Shown piece after piece: positions 47,795 to 56,541 of a stretch of 64,000 bases of DNA. Both the position numbers and the translations under genes were made by a program. The DNA comes from Streptococcus oricebi. Its GTDB lineage: Bacteria; Bacillota; Bacilli; Lactobacillales; Streptococcaceae. How positions within the stretch are numbered: the first letter of the stretch is position 1; the number at the start of each line of letters is the position of its first letter. The notes under the pieces are model-generated. The model saw only the letters and a list, made by a program, of their open reading frames with translations. It did no database searches and was not told the origin of the DNA. Location: the NCBI RefSeq assembly GCF_017883985.1, contig NZ_PRDG01000004.1, positions 123,155 to 187,154 of the forward strand. Direction: 5' to 3'.

Positions 47795-47823
47795 ATTATA
47801 TACTTAATTCCTTAAAATTGCAA
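47795..47823 (-). promoter_or_regulatory. gap promoter
   Basis: TTGCAA (47818-47823) and TATAAT (47795-47800) on the minus strand with a 17-bp spacer. Confidence 0.8.
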
Positions 47824-47918
47824 CTGATTTCATCGCAAGAAAAAAGTTAAATTACTTTTTTCACAACTTTTCATATACTTTCATATTTTTTCAAAAACTT
47901 TATTTTTTGAGCATTAAA

Positions 47919-47940
47919 AAACCGAGATTACTCTCGGTTT
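47919..47940 (-). terminator. fusA terminator
   Basis: AAACCGAGA-GTAA-TCTCGGTTT followed by TTT on the minus strand. Confidence 0.85.
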
Positions 47941-47954
47941 ATCTAGTGAAATTT

Positions 47955-50036
47955 TTAGGCTTCACCTTTATTTTTTGCAATGATTTCTTCTTGGACTGAC
48001 TTAGGCACGTCTTCGTAGTGGTCAAAGACCATCATGAAGGTACCACGTCCTTGAGATGCTGAACGAAGAACGGTTGCGTAACCAAACATTTCAGCAAGTG
48101 GAACGTAAGCACGAACGATTTGGCTGTTACCGTGTGCTTCCATACCGTCAACACGTCCACGACGTGCAGTCACGTGTCCCATAACGTCTCCAAGGTTTTC
48201 TTCTGGAACTGTGATGGTTACAAGCATCATTGGCTCAAGGATAGCTGGTTGTGCAGTTTTCGCAGCTTCTTTAAGGGCAAGTGATGCAGCTACCTTAAAG
48301 GCAGTTTCAGATGAGTCGACATCGTGGTATGATCCATCATAAAGTTTTGCTTTGACGTCAACGATTGGGTAGCCAGCAAGGACACCGTTAGCCATTGACT
48401 CAACCAGACCTTTTTCTACGGCTGGTACAAATTCACGAGGAACGACACCACCGACGATAGCATTTTCAAACTCGAAGCCTTTTCCTTCTTCGTTTGGAGT
48501 AAATTCAATCCAAACATCACCGAATTGACCCTTACCACCAGATTGGCGTTTGAAGAATCCACGCGCTTGAGTAGAAGCGCGGAAGGTTTCCCGGTAAGAT
48601 ACTTGAGGCGCACCTACGTTAGCTTCAACCTTAAATTCACGTTTCATCCGGTCAACAAGGACATCCAAGTGGAGCTCACCCATACCAGAGATAACTGTTT
48701 CACCAGTTTCAACGTTGGTTTCAACACGGAAGGTTGGGTCTTCTTCAGCCAATTTAGAAAGGGCAACACCCATCTTGTCTTGGTCTGCTTTAGACTTAGG
48801 CTCAACCATGAGTTGGATAACTGGTTCTGGAACTTCGATAGATTCAAGGATAACCTTCGCTTTTTCATCAGTCAAAGAATCACCCGTTGTAGTGTCCTTC
48901 AAACCAACGGCAGCAGCGATATCTCCTGCATAGACGGTATCAATTTCATTCCGGCTGTTGGCGTGCATTTGTAGGATACGTCCGATACGTTCACGTTTAC
49001 CTTTAGAAGTGTTGAGAACGTAAGAACCGCTGTTCAAGACACCTGAGTAAACACGGAAGAAGGTCAAGCGACCTACGAATGGGTCAGTCATAATCTTGAA
49101 GGCAAGCGCTGCAAATGGCTCATCATCAGATGCTGGACGAGTTTCTTCTTCATCAGTATCTGGGTTAACACCCTTGATAGCAGGAATGTCAAGCGGACTT
49201 GGCAGGTAGTCAATAACGGCATCAAGCATCAATTGAACACCCTTATTTTTGAAGGCAGAACCACAGAGCACTGGGAAGAATTCTACATTGATGGTTGCCC
49301 GACGAATAGCTGCTTTCAACTCTTCGTTAGTGATTTCTTCACCTTCAAGGTATTTCATCATCAAGTCTTCATCAGTTTCGGCAACTGCTTCCACCAATTT
49401 TTCACGATATTCTTGAGCTTGCTCTAAGTATTCAGCTGGGATGTCTTCTTCCAAGATATCTGTACCAAGGTCGTTGGTATAGATTTCAGCCTTCATCTTA
49501 ATCAAGTCAATGATTCCACGGAAGTCATCTTCAGAACCAATTGGCAATTGGATTGGATGAGCGTTAGCTTGCAAGCGGTCATGTAGAGTAGATACTGAGT
49601 AAAGGAAGTCAGCACCAATCTTATCCATCTTGTTAGCAAATACGATACGTGGTACGCGGTATTCAGTTGCTTGGCGCCAAACAGTTTCTGTTTGTGGCTC
49701 AACACCTGATTGGGAGTCCAGAACGGTTACCGCACCGTCCAATACACGAAGGGAACGTTGTACTTCGATAGTGAAGTCCACGTGTCCTGGGGTATCGATA
49801 ATGTTAACCCGGTGGCCGTCCCATTGGGCAGTTGTCGCAGCAGATGTGATAGTGATACCACGCTCTTGCTCTTGCTCCATCCAGTCCATTTGTGAAGCAC
49901 CTTCGTGAGTTTCTCCAATTTTGTGGATTTTACCAGTATAGTAGAGGATACGCTCAGTTGTAGTTGTTTTACCAGCATCAACGTGGGCCATGATACCGAT
50001 ATTACGAGTTTTTTCTAATGAAAATTCGCGAGCCAT
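47955..50036 (-). CDS. fusA: Translation elongation factor G
   Basis: GTPase that drives ribosomal translocation; 693 residues. The G1 loop is [18 protein letters not shown], switch [17 protein letters not shown]4 [11 protein letters not shown]. Domains II-V follow in the usual order (for example [17 protein letters not shown] and [12 protein letters not shown]). It is the last gene of rpsL-rpsG-fusA. A 247-bp gap with a stable hairpin and a possible internal promoter separates it from rpsG. Confidence 0.98.
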   Translation of the reverse strand: MAREFSLEKTRNIGIMAHVDAGKTTTTERILYYTGKIHKIGETHEGASQMDWMEQEQERGITITSAATTAQWDGHRVNIIDTPGHVDFTIEVQRSLRVLDGAVTVLDSQSGVEPQTETVWRQATEYRVPRIVFANKMDKIGADFLYSVSTLHDRLQANAHPIQLPIGSEDDFRGIIDLIKMKAEIYTNDLGTDILEEDIPAEYLEQAQEYREKLVEAVAETDEDLMMKYLEGEEITNEELKAAIRRATINVEFFPVLCGSAFKNKGVQLMLDAVIDYLPSPLDIPAIKGVNPDTDEEETRPASDDEPFAALAFKIMTDPFVGRLTFFRVYSGVLNSGSYVLNTSKGKRERIGRILQMHANSRNEIDTVYAGDIAAAVGLKDTTTGDSLTDEKAKVILESIEVPEPVIQLMVEPKSKADQDKMGVALSKLAEEDPTFRVETNVETGETVISGMGELHLDVLVDRMKREFKVEANVGAPQVSYRETFRASTQARGFFKRQSGGKGQFGDVWIEFTPNEEGKGFEFENAIVGGVVPREFVPAVEKGLVESMANGVLAGYPIVDVKAKLYDGSYHDVDSSETAFKVAASLALKEAAKTAQPAILEPMMLVTITVPEENLGDVMGHVTARRGRVDGMEAHGNSQIVRAYVPLAEMFGYATVLRSASQGRGTFMMVFDHYEDVPKSVQEEIIAKNKGEA

Positions 50037-50283
50037 TTGGTTTGTTCTCCTATATTTTTTATTTCTTATTTATTATAACATATTTTAGAAGAGCGAGTAG
50101 GCAAAACCTACCCGCTCTCACAGTATTATATGCAGATGAAGAGTTGTATAACTCTTTGCATCTTAATTTAGTCGGGTTCGAGCTACAAGCCTCTGACAAA
50201 AAGATAAAATTGTCTCGAAGCATCGCTTCATCATCAATTTTCCTATTTTGTCTAGGGCTTGCTTAACGCTCTCACGCCCTATC
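50037..50283 (-). promoter_or_regulatory. rpsG-fusA intergenic with hairpin and candidate promoters
   Basis: GAGCGGGTAGG-TTTTG-CCTACTCGCTC (50091-50118) is a strong stem. Two TATAAT hexamers on the minus strand flank it (50125-50130 before, 50072-50077 after). AAGAGTT-ATAC-AACTCTT is a second small dyad at 50140-50157. fusA may therefore have its own start or an attenuation site. Confidence 0.5.
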
Positions 50284-50754
50284 TTACCAACGGAAGTGGG
50301 CGAAGGCACGGTTGGCTTCTGCCATACGGTGGGTGTCTTCACGTTTCTTAACAGCTGCACCTGTGTTGTTAGCTGCGTCCATGATTTCCTTAGCAAGACG
50401 GTCTTGCATAGTGTGTTCACCACGTTGACGAGCGATGGTTACCAACCAACGAAGTCCAAGGGTTGTACGACGTTCTGGACGAACTTCAACTGGGACTTGG
50501 TAGTTAGATCCACCAACCCGACGAGCCCGTACTTCAAGAACAGGCATGATGTTGTCCATAGCTGTTTCAAATACTTCATTAGCATCGTTTCCAGTAGCTT
50601 CCTTGATTTGCTCAAAAGCTCCATATACGATAGATGCTGCTGTACCACGTTTCCCATCAAGCATAACGCGGTTGATAAGACGTGTAACTAATTTTGAATT
50701 GTAAAGCGGATCTGGCAATACTTCGCGCTTAGGCGCTTGGTTTTTACGACTCAT
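50284..50754 (-). CDS. rpsG: 30S ribosomal protein S7
   Basis: 156 residues ([55 protein letters not shown]). Binds 16S rRNA and nucleates the 30S head. 16 bp after rpsL in the same operon; normal length. Confidence 0.98.
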   Translation of the reverse strand: MSRKNQAPKREVLPDPLYNSKLVTRLINRVMLDGKRGTAASIVYGAFEQIKEATGNDANEVFETAMDNIMPVLEVRARRVGGSNYQVPVEVRPERRTTLGLRWLVTIARQRGEHTMQDRLAKEIMDAANNTGAAVKKREDTHRMAEANRAFAHFRW

Positions 50755-50770
50755 TTATCTCTCCCCTTCC

Positions 50771-51184
50771 TTATGCTTTTGGTTTCTTAGTACCGTACTT
50801 AGAACGGCCTTGCTTACGGTCAGTAACACCCGCTGTATCGAGGGCACCACGAACGATATGGTAACGTACCCCTGGAAGGTCTTTTACACGTCCACCGCGA
50901 AGAAGCACCACACTGTGCTCTTGTAAGTTGTGGCCGATACCTGGAATGTAGGCAGTTACTTCAATCAAGTTGCTCAAACGTACACGAGCAAACTTACGAA
51001 GGGCAGAGTTAGGTTTTTTAGGTGTCATGGTTCCGACACGAGTTGCAACTCCACGTTTTTGTGGTGAGTTTTCACGAGTAGGAACACGTTTAAGACTGTT
51101 ATAACCAACGTTCAAGGCTGGTGATTTAGATTTTTCTACTTTTGATTTACGCGGTTTGCGAACCAATTGGTTAATTGTAGGCAT
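50771..51184 (-). CDS. rpsL: 30S ribosomal protein S12
   Basis: 137 residues ([74 protein letters not shown]). Decoding-centre protein. The Lys residues linked to streptomycin resistance (TPKKPNS and RVKDLPG regions) have the usual wild-type form. First gene of rpsL-rpsG-fusA with a structured leader and a strong promoter. Confidence 0.98.
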   Translation of the reverse strand: MPTINQLVRKPRKSKVEKSKSPALNVGYNSLKRVPTRENSPQKRGVATRVGTMTPKKPNSALRKFARVRLSNLIEVTAYIPGIGHNLQEHSVVLLRGGRVKDLPGVRYHIVRGALDTAGVTDRKQGRSKYGTKKPKA

Positions 51185-51507
51185 CTACATTTCTCCTGTA
51201 TTTTTTTAATTTTGGTGACAAGGCACTTGGTGACAGCCCTTGTCTGTGTGTACTTTTGCAACATTTGTCAGCACGTCTCTGTACACTTTTGAGAGACCAA
51301 AAGTAAAAAGTACCGTCTTTTATTATAACACGAGAGAATATAAGCGTCAATAGATTTCGCTAGTTTTTTCATGATTCCCCTTTCAAAAAAACTTATTTAT
51401 TTCAGCTTGTTTGACCTAATAAGTAAGTCGTGTTATCATAAAATTGTTCGTTTTCGTTTTTAGTTTGATACAAACAAACTAGGCTCTACATAATAAAGGA
51501 GGACTCT
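51185..51507 (-). promoter_or_regulatory. rpsL promoter and structured leader
   Basis: TTGACG (51346-51351), 17 bp and TATAAT (51323-51328) on the minus strand give a leader of about 130 nt. It contains ACTTTTG-GTCTCT-CAAAAGT (51283-51302), GTGTAC pairing with GTACAC about 27 nt away, and GACAAGG with CCTTGTC (51212-51239). The part up to 51507 has a plus-strand AT-rich stretch before the zinc-ribbon gene; no gene is present. Confidence 0.7.
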
Positions 51508-51744
51508 ATGATTATTTGGGGACACAAGGGCTATAAAAAGCTACTAGGAACAAGTGGCTATCCTATCGATTGTAGCCATTGCAATAACCAGCAGGCTTGG
51601 CAACTTTTGGAAGTGGGCAAGAAATTTACCCTCTACTTCATCCCTCTCTTTCCCTATGGTCGAAAGTACTATCTGACTTGTCCAGTCTGTGGTTCGGGTA
51701 TGGAAGTTGACAAGAAGGACCTACCCAACTACTTGTCTAACTAA
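51508..51744 (+). CDS. Zinc-ribbon domain protein
   Basis: A 78-residue protein with two cysteine pairs, CSHCNNQQ (residues 22-25) and CPVCGSGM, spaced as in a zinc ribbon, and a hydrophobic middle FTLYFIPLFPYGRKYYL. This matches the small zinc-ribbon_15 type proteins common in streptococci. No enzymatic role can be proposed. AAAGGAGG precedes the ATG. It ends before a short hairpin AGGAGC-GCTCCT (about 51767-51787) next to the mobile element. Confidence 0.85.
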   Translation: MIIWGHKGYKKLLGTSGYPIDCSHCNNQQAWQLLEVGKKFTLYFIPLFPYGRKYYLTCPVCGSGMEVDKKDLPNYLSN

Positions 51745-51792
51745 ACTTTAACTTGTTAAAAGTAGGAGCAACTTAGAAACAGCTCCTAAAAA

Positions 51793-51800
51793 CTAAAAAA
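51793..51800. repeat. Left target-site duplication
   Basis: CTAAAAAA, identical to 52083-52090. Confidence 0.85.
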
Positions 51801-52082
51801 GGCTCTATAATATCTGTAGTGGGTTGATTGGTTCCAATCAGAACACACTTTTACAATCTAGTAATTATCTGATTTCAACTGATACTTAAGAGATAAAACA
51901 TAGATGATACTTTTGAATGGTGATATCTCTCATCAGAAATATATTCTGATGAGAGACGGAAACTCTGAGACCTAGGCTCAGAGTTTAGCCATGAAATCCG
52001 TAGGAGTTGCTGGCGTCCGAGCACCATATCAAAAAGTATCATTAGTAATAAAAATTCTACCCACTACAGTTGACAATGAGCC
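51801..52082. mobile_element. 282-bp MITE with ISL3-like ends and 8-bp target duplication
   Basis: The ends are inverted repeats: GGCTC-N8-CTGTAGTGGGT at the left, and the reverse complement ACCCACTACAG-N8-GAGCC at the right. Exact 8-bp direct repeats CTAAAAAA flank it (51793-51800 and 52083-52090). ISL3-family elements make 8-bp duplications and have similar ends, so I infer mobilisation by an ISL3 transposase. No coding frame is present. The core 51904-52042 folds strongly: P1 (51904-51922 with 52022-52042), P2 (13 bp, 51926-51956), P3 (10 bp, 51960-51986), and ACGG pairing with CCGT (51956-51959/51998-52001). It is inserted in the T-run of the purR terminator. Confidence 0.88.
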
Positions 52083-52090
52083 CTAAAAAA
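52083..52090. repeat. Right target-site duplication
   Basis: CTAAAAAA, identical to 51793-51800; forms part of the U-tract of the purR terminator. Confidence 0.85.
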
Positions 52091-52130
52091 TCACCTAAAG
52101 AAGATTTTAAAATTTTCTCTAGGTGATTTT
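52085..52130 (-). terminator. purR terminator, interrupted downstream by the MITE
   Basis: AAAATCACCTA and TAGGTGATTTT with a 23-nt loop, then T-run on the minus strand that is now also the element's target duplication. Confidence 0.75.
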
Positions 52131-52150
52131 CTTTTTTACTTTTTAAAATC

Positions 52151-52963
52151 TTAGTCAAAGATATTGCCGACTTCGACATCAATTTTATTGGCTTTCACAT
52201 CAATATTGGTGACCTTAAGTAGGGACTTATAATGAAGATGGTCCCGCTTTTCCTGGGCATTATCGGCAAAGACAGCGATTCCTGCCAACTCAGAATCAAA
52301 CTCGGCCAAAAGGCTAATCATACCATTGACAGTTCCACCGCCCTTTAAAAAGTCGTCAACAATGAGGACTCGGCTACCTGCCTTGAGGCTGCGCTTGGAT
52401 AGGAACATTTTTTCAATGCGGTCACTAGAGCCAGAGACATAGTTGACACTGACGGTAGAGCCTTCGGTAATCTTGAGGTCCCTGCGGACAATGACGAAGG
52501 GAACATTTAAAATTTTGGCCACAGCATTGGCCAAGGGTACTCCCTTGGTGGCTACGGTCATCACTGCATCAATCTTTTGTTCCTTGAAGGCCTTGGCGAT
52601 AATTCGGCCGATATTATGGAGGAGGCTTGGGGTGCTCAAAAGATCCGAAAGATAAATATAGCCTCCCGGAAGGATTCGTTCGCTTTCTGCTAGTTGGTCT
52701 CGTAAGTCTTCAACGATTGCGCGGGATTCCCGTTCAGAGATAGAGGGGGTAAAGATAACCCCGCCACCGGCACCGGTAATGGTTTCAATGGTCCCGATTT
52801 CAATCTCCTCAAAGGCCCTTTTAATAATGACGATGTCTTCGGAAATAGAGGACTTGGCTGACTCGTATTTTTCAGCAAAGGTATTGAGACTGGTCAGTTG
52901 GTAGGGGTGGTTGATTAGATAATTAGAAATTACCACCATTCGTTCGCTTCTTCTTAACTTCAT
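52151..52963 (-). CDS. purR: Purine regulator PurR (phosphoribosyltransferase-like)
   Basis: A 270-residue Gram-positive PurR: N-terminal winged helix (RSERMVVISNYLINHPYQLT) and a type I phosphoribosyltransferase-like domain whose PRPP loop is VLIVDDFLKGGGTVNGM. It binds PRPP and regulates purine genes; in lactococci and streptococci it is an activator. The region upstream has TATAAT (52993-52998) and a 25-bp palindrome across the -35 area. Confidence 0.95.
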   Translation of the reverse strand: MKLRRSERMVVISNYLINHPYQLTSLNTFAEKYESAKSSISEDIVIIKRAFEEIEIGTIETITGAGGGVIFTPSISERESRAIVEDLRDQLAESERILPGGYIYLSDLLSTPSLLHNIGRIIAKAFKEQKIDAVMTVATKGVPLANAVAKILNVPFVIVRRDLKITEGSTVSVNYVSGSSDRIEKMFLSKRSLKAGSRVLIVDDFLKGGGTVNGMISLLAEFDSELAGIAVFADNAQEKRDHLHYKSLLKVTNIDVKANKIDVEVGNIFD

Positions 52964-53010
52964 GCTTTCACCATTTTACTTTATTTTTATATATTATACC
53001 ATATTCCCAG

Positions 53011-53043
53011 AAAAAAACGAACGTTATTTTAAAAATAACGTTC
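53011..53043 (-). terminator. 25-bp palindrome: cbf1 terminator overlapping the purR promoter
   Basis: GAACGTTATTTT-T-AAAATAACGTTC on the minus strand is a perfect dyad (53019-53043), followed by CGTTTTTTTC. It is well formed as the cbf1 terminator. It also lies across the -35 region of purR, and its CGAAC words resemble PurBox cores, so it may be an operator too. Confidence 0.7.
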
Positions 53044-53058
53044 AATTTTCGTTTTTTA

Positions 53059-54000
53059 TCAATCTAATTTTGGTTTGTAGAAGGCCCGATTATCCATGGC
53101 AAAGATTCGATTGGTCATTTCTCCTGCTCCGACCTTGGAGAGGGCAGAGGTCATCATCATCATCTCTGCATCAAAATTATCAATCATGTGGAGGATTTCT
53201 GCCTCCATAATCCTTGGTCGGACTGGGCTACCATATTCCAAGAGGCCGTGGTGGCTAAGGATAAGATGGCGGAGAACGATGACTTCTTCCTTGCTATCAT
53301 CAATCTTGAGCTCAATTAAGGCCTTGGTTAACTCCTCATCAATCAAGGCAATATGGCCAATCAGATTGCCCCGAACGGTATATTCGGTCGCTTCTGGTCC
53401 ACTCAACTCTAAGACCTTGGCCAAATCGTGGAGCATAATTCCTGCAAAGAGCAGGCTCTTATTGAGCTGGGGATAGATGTCGCCGATAGAATCTGCTAGT
53501 CTGACCATGGTGGCTGTATGATAGGCTAGGCCCACCTCAAAGGCATGGTGGTTGGTCTTGGCCGCTGGGTAGCTGTAAAACTCCTTGTCATACTTGCTAT
53601 AAAGAGCCCTAACCAGGCGCTGCCAGATAGGATTTTCAATTTTAAAAATCATCTGCCCTAGATAATCGCGAATTTCCTGGGGATCCACCGGTGGTTTTTC
53701 CTTGAAATCGCTAGGGTCATTGGGCTCACCAGTCTTGGGGAGACGGAGTTGGAGCTGGTTGACTTGGGGGGTATTATTATAGACCTCACGCCGTCCCTGC
53801 ATGTGGACGACCTTGCCGACTGTAAACTCGGCTACATTATGGGGTTGGGCGTCCCAGAGCTTGCCTTCAATCTCTCCTGTATCATCTTGAAAAGTAAAGG
53901 CCAGATAGTTCTTACCAGCCCTGGTCTGGCGAACTTCGGCACTTTTAATCAGGTAAAAGCCTTCAAACAGCTCGTCTTTTTTCATTTGACTAATCTTCAT
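53059..54000 (-). CDS. cbf1: 3'-5' exoribonuclease YhaM/Cbf1
   Basis: A 313-residue protein: N-terminal OB-fold (YLAFTFQDDTGEIEGKLWDA; VVHMQGRREVYNN) and C-terminal HD phosphohydrolase domain (NHHAFEVGLAYHTATMV; FAGIMLHDLAKVLEL; RHLILSHHGLLEYGSP). YhaM trims a few nucleotides from RNA 3' ends. It overlaps rmuC by 11 bp. Confidence 0.94.
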   Translation of the reverse strand: MKISQMKKDELFEGFYLIKSAEVRQTRAGKNYLAFTFQDDTGEIEGKLWDAQPHNVAEFTVGKVVHMQGRREVYNNTPQVNQLQLRLPKTGEPNDPSDFKEKPPVDPQEIRDYLGQMIFKIENPIWQRLVRALYSKYDKEFYSYPAAKTNHHAFEVGLAYHTATMVRLADSIGDIYPQLNKSLLFAGIMLHDLAKVLELSGPEATEYTVRGNLIGHIALIDEELTKALIELKIDDSKEEVIVLRHLILSHHGLLEYGSPVRPRIMEAEILHMIDNFDAEMMMMTSALSKVGAGEMTNRIFAMDNRAFYKPKLD

Positions 54001-55243
54001 TTTCTGTCCCTTCTTGTCCTTCTTGGAAATCTAATAGTGATAAGCCTAGGTCTTCTTCAGAAAGCTCAATCCGACGCAGGGTCCGCTCGATGGCATTGGT
54101 CCTGCGGGTCAGGAGATCATCAATATTGCCTGAGGCATTTTTCAAGTGCTTTTGAGCCTTGAGCAAGACTCCGCCGAATTTTTGAAATTCTGTCTTGACG
54201 GATCCTAGAACCTTGCTGATATCGTCGGCACTCCTTTGGATATTTAGGGTTTTAAAGCCAACCGATAGGGAATTGAGCAGGGCCGATAGGGTCGAGGGCC
54301 CGGCCACTACAATCTGCTCCTCCCGCCGCAAGCGATCAAAGAAATCGGGCTGGCGGACCACTTCTGAATAGAGGCCCTCTGTTGGTAAAAACATCAGGGC
54401 AAAATTGGTGGTGGCAGGCGGCGATAGATACTTCTGCTGGATGTCCTTGGCAAAGCGTTTGACACTAGCCAAGAGGGCCTTGCGGTGGAGGTCAATCTCC
54501 TCTCTGTCTCCTTGCTCATAGGCTTCTTCTAAGCGATAGTAGTCAGCCAGGGGAAACTTGGAGTCGATTGGTAGATAGACATAGGTTCCCTCGCTCTGGC
54601 CAGGAAGTTTGATGGCGTATTCAACCCGCTCGCTGGAGCCTACCACCGTCGCAAACTCACGTTCATATTGGCTAGGAGTTAGGATGTCTTCGATAATCTG
54701 ACCTAGCTGGAGTTCCCCCATAATACCTCGACTTTTGGTATTGGAAAGGACCTTATTTAAACTGCCAACGTCTCTGGCAACACTCTGCATCTCTCCTAGG
54801 CCTCGATTGACCGATTCTAGCTGCTTGGAGACCGTCTCGAAAGAGCTTTGGAGTCGGTTTTGCAGGGTTGTTTCCAATTTTTCCTCCACGGTCTGGCGCA
54901 TTTTTTCCAGGCGTTCTTCATTGGACTCCTGAATCTTTTGCATGCGCTCATCGGTCTTATCGCGGTTTTTGCTGAGATTGTCTGTAATCTCAAGTCTGAG
55001 CTCTGTCAATTCGCGATGGAGATCGGCCCTCATCTCTGATAAGCGGTCCCCCAAGGCTAATTCCAGAGTTTGCTGTTTTAATTCCTGCTCTTTTCTAGCC
55101 TCTAATAAACGATAGTCCAGCTGGTCTGACAGCTGGTCGGCCTGATTTTCCAGGGCTTTTTTAAGCTCTTGGTTTCGCTCGCTATTGCCCTTAAAAACCA
55201 GATAGGCCAAGACTAGGAGAAGCAGAAAAATCAAAATTTCCAT
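53990..55243 (-). CDS. rmuC: DNA recombination protein RmuC
   Basis: A 417-residue RmuC-family protein: an N-terminal membrane helix (ILIFLLLLVLAYLVFKG), a long coiled coil to about residue 150, and the conserved nuclease-like domain (SRGIMGELQLGQIIEDIL; VYLPIDSKFPLADYYRL; FALMFLPTEGLYSEVV; AGPSTLSALLNSLSVGFKTL). Thought to limit DNA inversions. Between thiN and cbf1, as in other streptococci from memory. Confidence 0.94.
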   Translation of the reverse strand: MEILIFLLLLVLAYLVFKGNSERNQELKKALENQADQLSDQLDYRLLEARKEQELKQQTLELALGDRLSEMRADLHRELTELRLEITDNLSKNRDKTDERMQKIQESNEERLEKMRQTVEEKLETTLQNRLQSSFETVSKQLESVNRGLGEMQSVARDVGSLNKVLSNTKSRGIMGELQLGQIIEDILTPSQYEREFATVVGSSERVEYAIKLPGQSEGTYVYLPIDSKFPLADYYRLEEAYEQGDREEIDLHRKALLASVKRFAKDIQQKYLSPPATTNFALMFLPTEGLYSEVVRQPDFFDRLRREEQIVVAGPSTLSALLNSLSVGFKTLNIQRSADDISKVLGSVKTEFQKFGGVLLKAQKHLKNASGNIDDLLTRRTNAIERTLRRIELSEEDLGLSLLDFQEGQEGTENED

Positions 55244-55246
55244 ATA

Positions 55247-55876
55247 TTAGTCCTTACTAAAGATAAGTACCACATAGCCCTCGCTAAAGGAGAGACCAAT
55301 TGGTTTACCTATAAATTCGTTAGAAGCATAGACTTTCTTAAAAAAATAGTTCTGGCTCGTCAAGGGATACTTGGCTCCCTCAATCCTCAAGACCTGATCC
55401 TGGACAGGCAGAAAGGCCAGATAGGTCCAACCGGCCCTGGGCTTGATTTCATGTCTACCTGCGGCTAGATAGGTTAGGTAGTTCTGCTTATCAACCAGGC
55501 TAATCTGCTCCATAAAGGGGGCTAGGCGTTGGTCGCTAGGCAGGAAAACATTGGCTAGGCTATGATCTAAGCGGCCGCCTAAGGCTCCATAAATCCTGAC
55601 CTGGGCCTGGGGTAGGTCCTTGAAAAGGGTCAAGAGAGCCAGCTCTAAGTCTGTATCATTCTTTTCAGCCTGGGCTGTAACCAGAACGTTTGCCTCTTCT
55701 TCAATCCAAGCTCTTTCTTCAAGGCTGACAGAATCAAAGTCCCCTAGGGCATAGTCTAGTGGCAACCCTTCTTTTAAGAGGGTCAAGGCTCCTGCATCGA
55801 CCCCCAGATAGAGGTCCCAGTCTCTGGGCAAGTCTTGGTCCAAGGGACCCCCAGCTAGAACCAAAACCTTAGGCAT
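55247..55876 (-). CDS. thiN: Thiamine pyrophosphokinase
   Basis: A 209-residue enzyme that makes thiamine diphosphate from thiamine. Signatures: LVLAGGPLDQDL, LGVDAGALTLLKEGL, YALGDFDSVSLEE, EKNDTDLELALL and IYGALGGRLDHSLANVFL. It overlaps rpe by 8 bp and precedes rmuC by 3 bp. Confidence 0.95.
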   Translation of the reverse strand: MPKVLVLAGGPLDQDLPRDWDLYLGVDAGALTLLKEGLPLDYALGDFDSVSLEERAWIEEEANVLVTAQAEKNDTDLELALLTLFKDLPQAQVRIYGALGGRLDHSLANVFLPSDQRLAPFMEQISLVDKQNYLTYLAAGRHEIKPRAGWTYLAFLPVQDQVLRIEGAKYPLTSQNYFFKKVYASNEFIGKPIGLSFSEGYVVLIFSKD

Positions 55877-56528
55877 CTAGGCCCGCCTTTAAGGCAGCTA
55901 CCCGCTCTTTAAGATCTCCCTTAAAGAGATAGCTGCCAGCCACAAAGACATTGGCTCCTGCTTCTTTGGCAATGGTTATCGTTTGATTATCAATACCGCC
56001 GTCGACTTCAATATCAAAGTCTAAATCATTTGCCTCACGTAAAACAACTAATTCACGAATTTTATCCATGGTCTCAGCTAGAAAAGCTTGACCTCCAAAG
56101 CCTGGATTGACTGTCATGACTAGGACTTGATCCACTAGGTTGAGAACATTCTTAGCTGCTTCTACGGGCGTTCCAGGATTCAGGACCAGACTGGCCTTGA
56201 CCCCAGCCTCTCGAATCTTTTGGAGGGCCCCATGGATGTGGGGAGTCGCCTCGGCATGGATACTGATGATATCTGCTCCTGCTCGTGCAAAGTCAGCAAT
56301 GTGACTTTCTGGATTGGAGACCATGAGATGGCAATCAAAGACCAGCTTAGAATAGGGGCGCATAGCCGCTACCACTCCTGCTCCGAAACTGATGTTGGGT
56401 ACAAAGTGGCCGTCCATCACATCAATATGGACATAGTCTACTCCTGTTTCCTCTAGTCTTTTTAGCTCTTGCTCGAAATTGGCATAGTCCGCACTCAAAA
56501 TAGAGGGGGCAATTTTAAATGGTTTCAT
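55869..56528 (-). CDS. rpe: Ribulose-phosphate 3-epimerase
   Basis: A 219-residue TIM-barrel enzyme of the pentose phosphate pathway: IAPSILSADYANFEQELKR, DVMDGHFVPNISFG, FDCHLMVSNPE, MTVNPGFGGQAF and IEVDGGIDNQTI with the catalytic Asp residues. 13 bp after rsgA. Confidence 0.97.
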   Translation of the reverse strand: MKPFKIAPSILSADYANFEQELKRLEETGVDYVHIDVMDGHFVPNISFGAGVVAAMRPYSKLVFDCHLMVSNPESHIADFARAGADIISIHAEATPHIHGALQKIREAGVKASLVLNPGTPVEAAKNVLNLVDQVLVMTVNPGFGGQAFLAETMDKIRELVVLREANDLDFDIEVDGGIDNQTITIAKEAGANVFVAGSYLFKGDLKERVAALKAGLDA

Positions 56529-56541
56529 TCCTTACTCCTTT

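Noticed and set aside
48525..48974. 149-codon frame antisense to fusA
   Set aside because: Antisense shadow; no start signal.
50248..50691. 147-codon frame antisense to rpsG
   Set aside because: Antisense shadow of a conserved gene; Cys/Ser-rich composition and no ribosome site.
51940..51990. Hammerhead-like words CTGATGAG and GGAAAC inside the MITE
   Set aside because: The segment between them cannot form stem II, and the words are explained by the two perfect hairpins P2 and P3.
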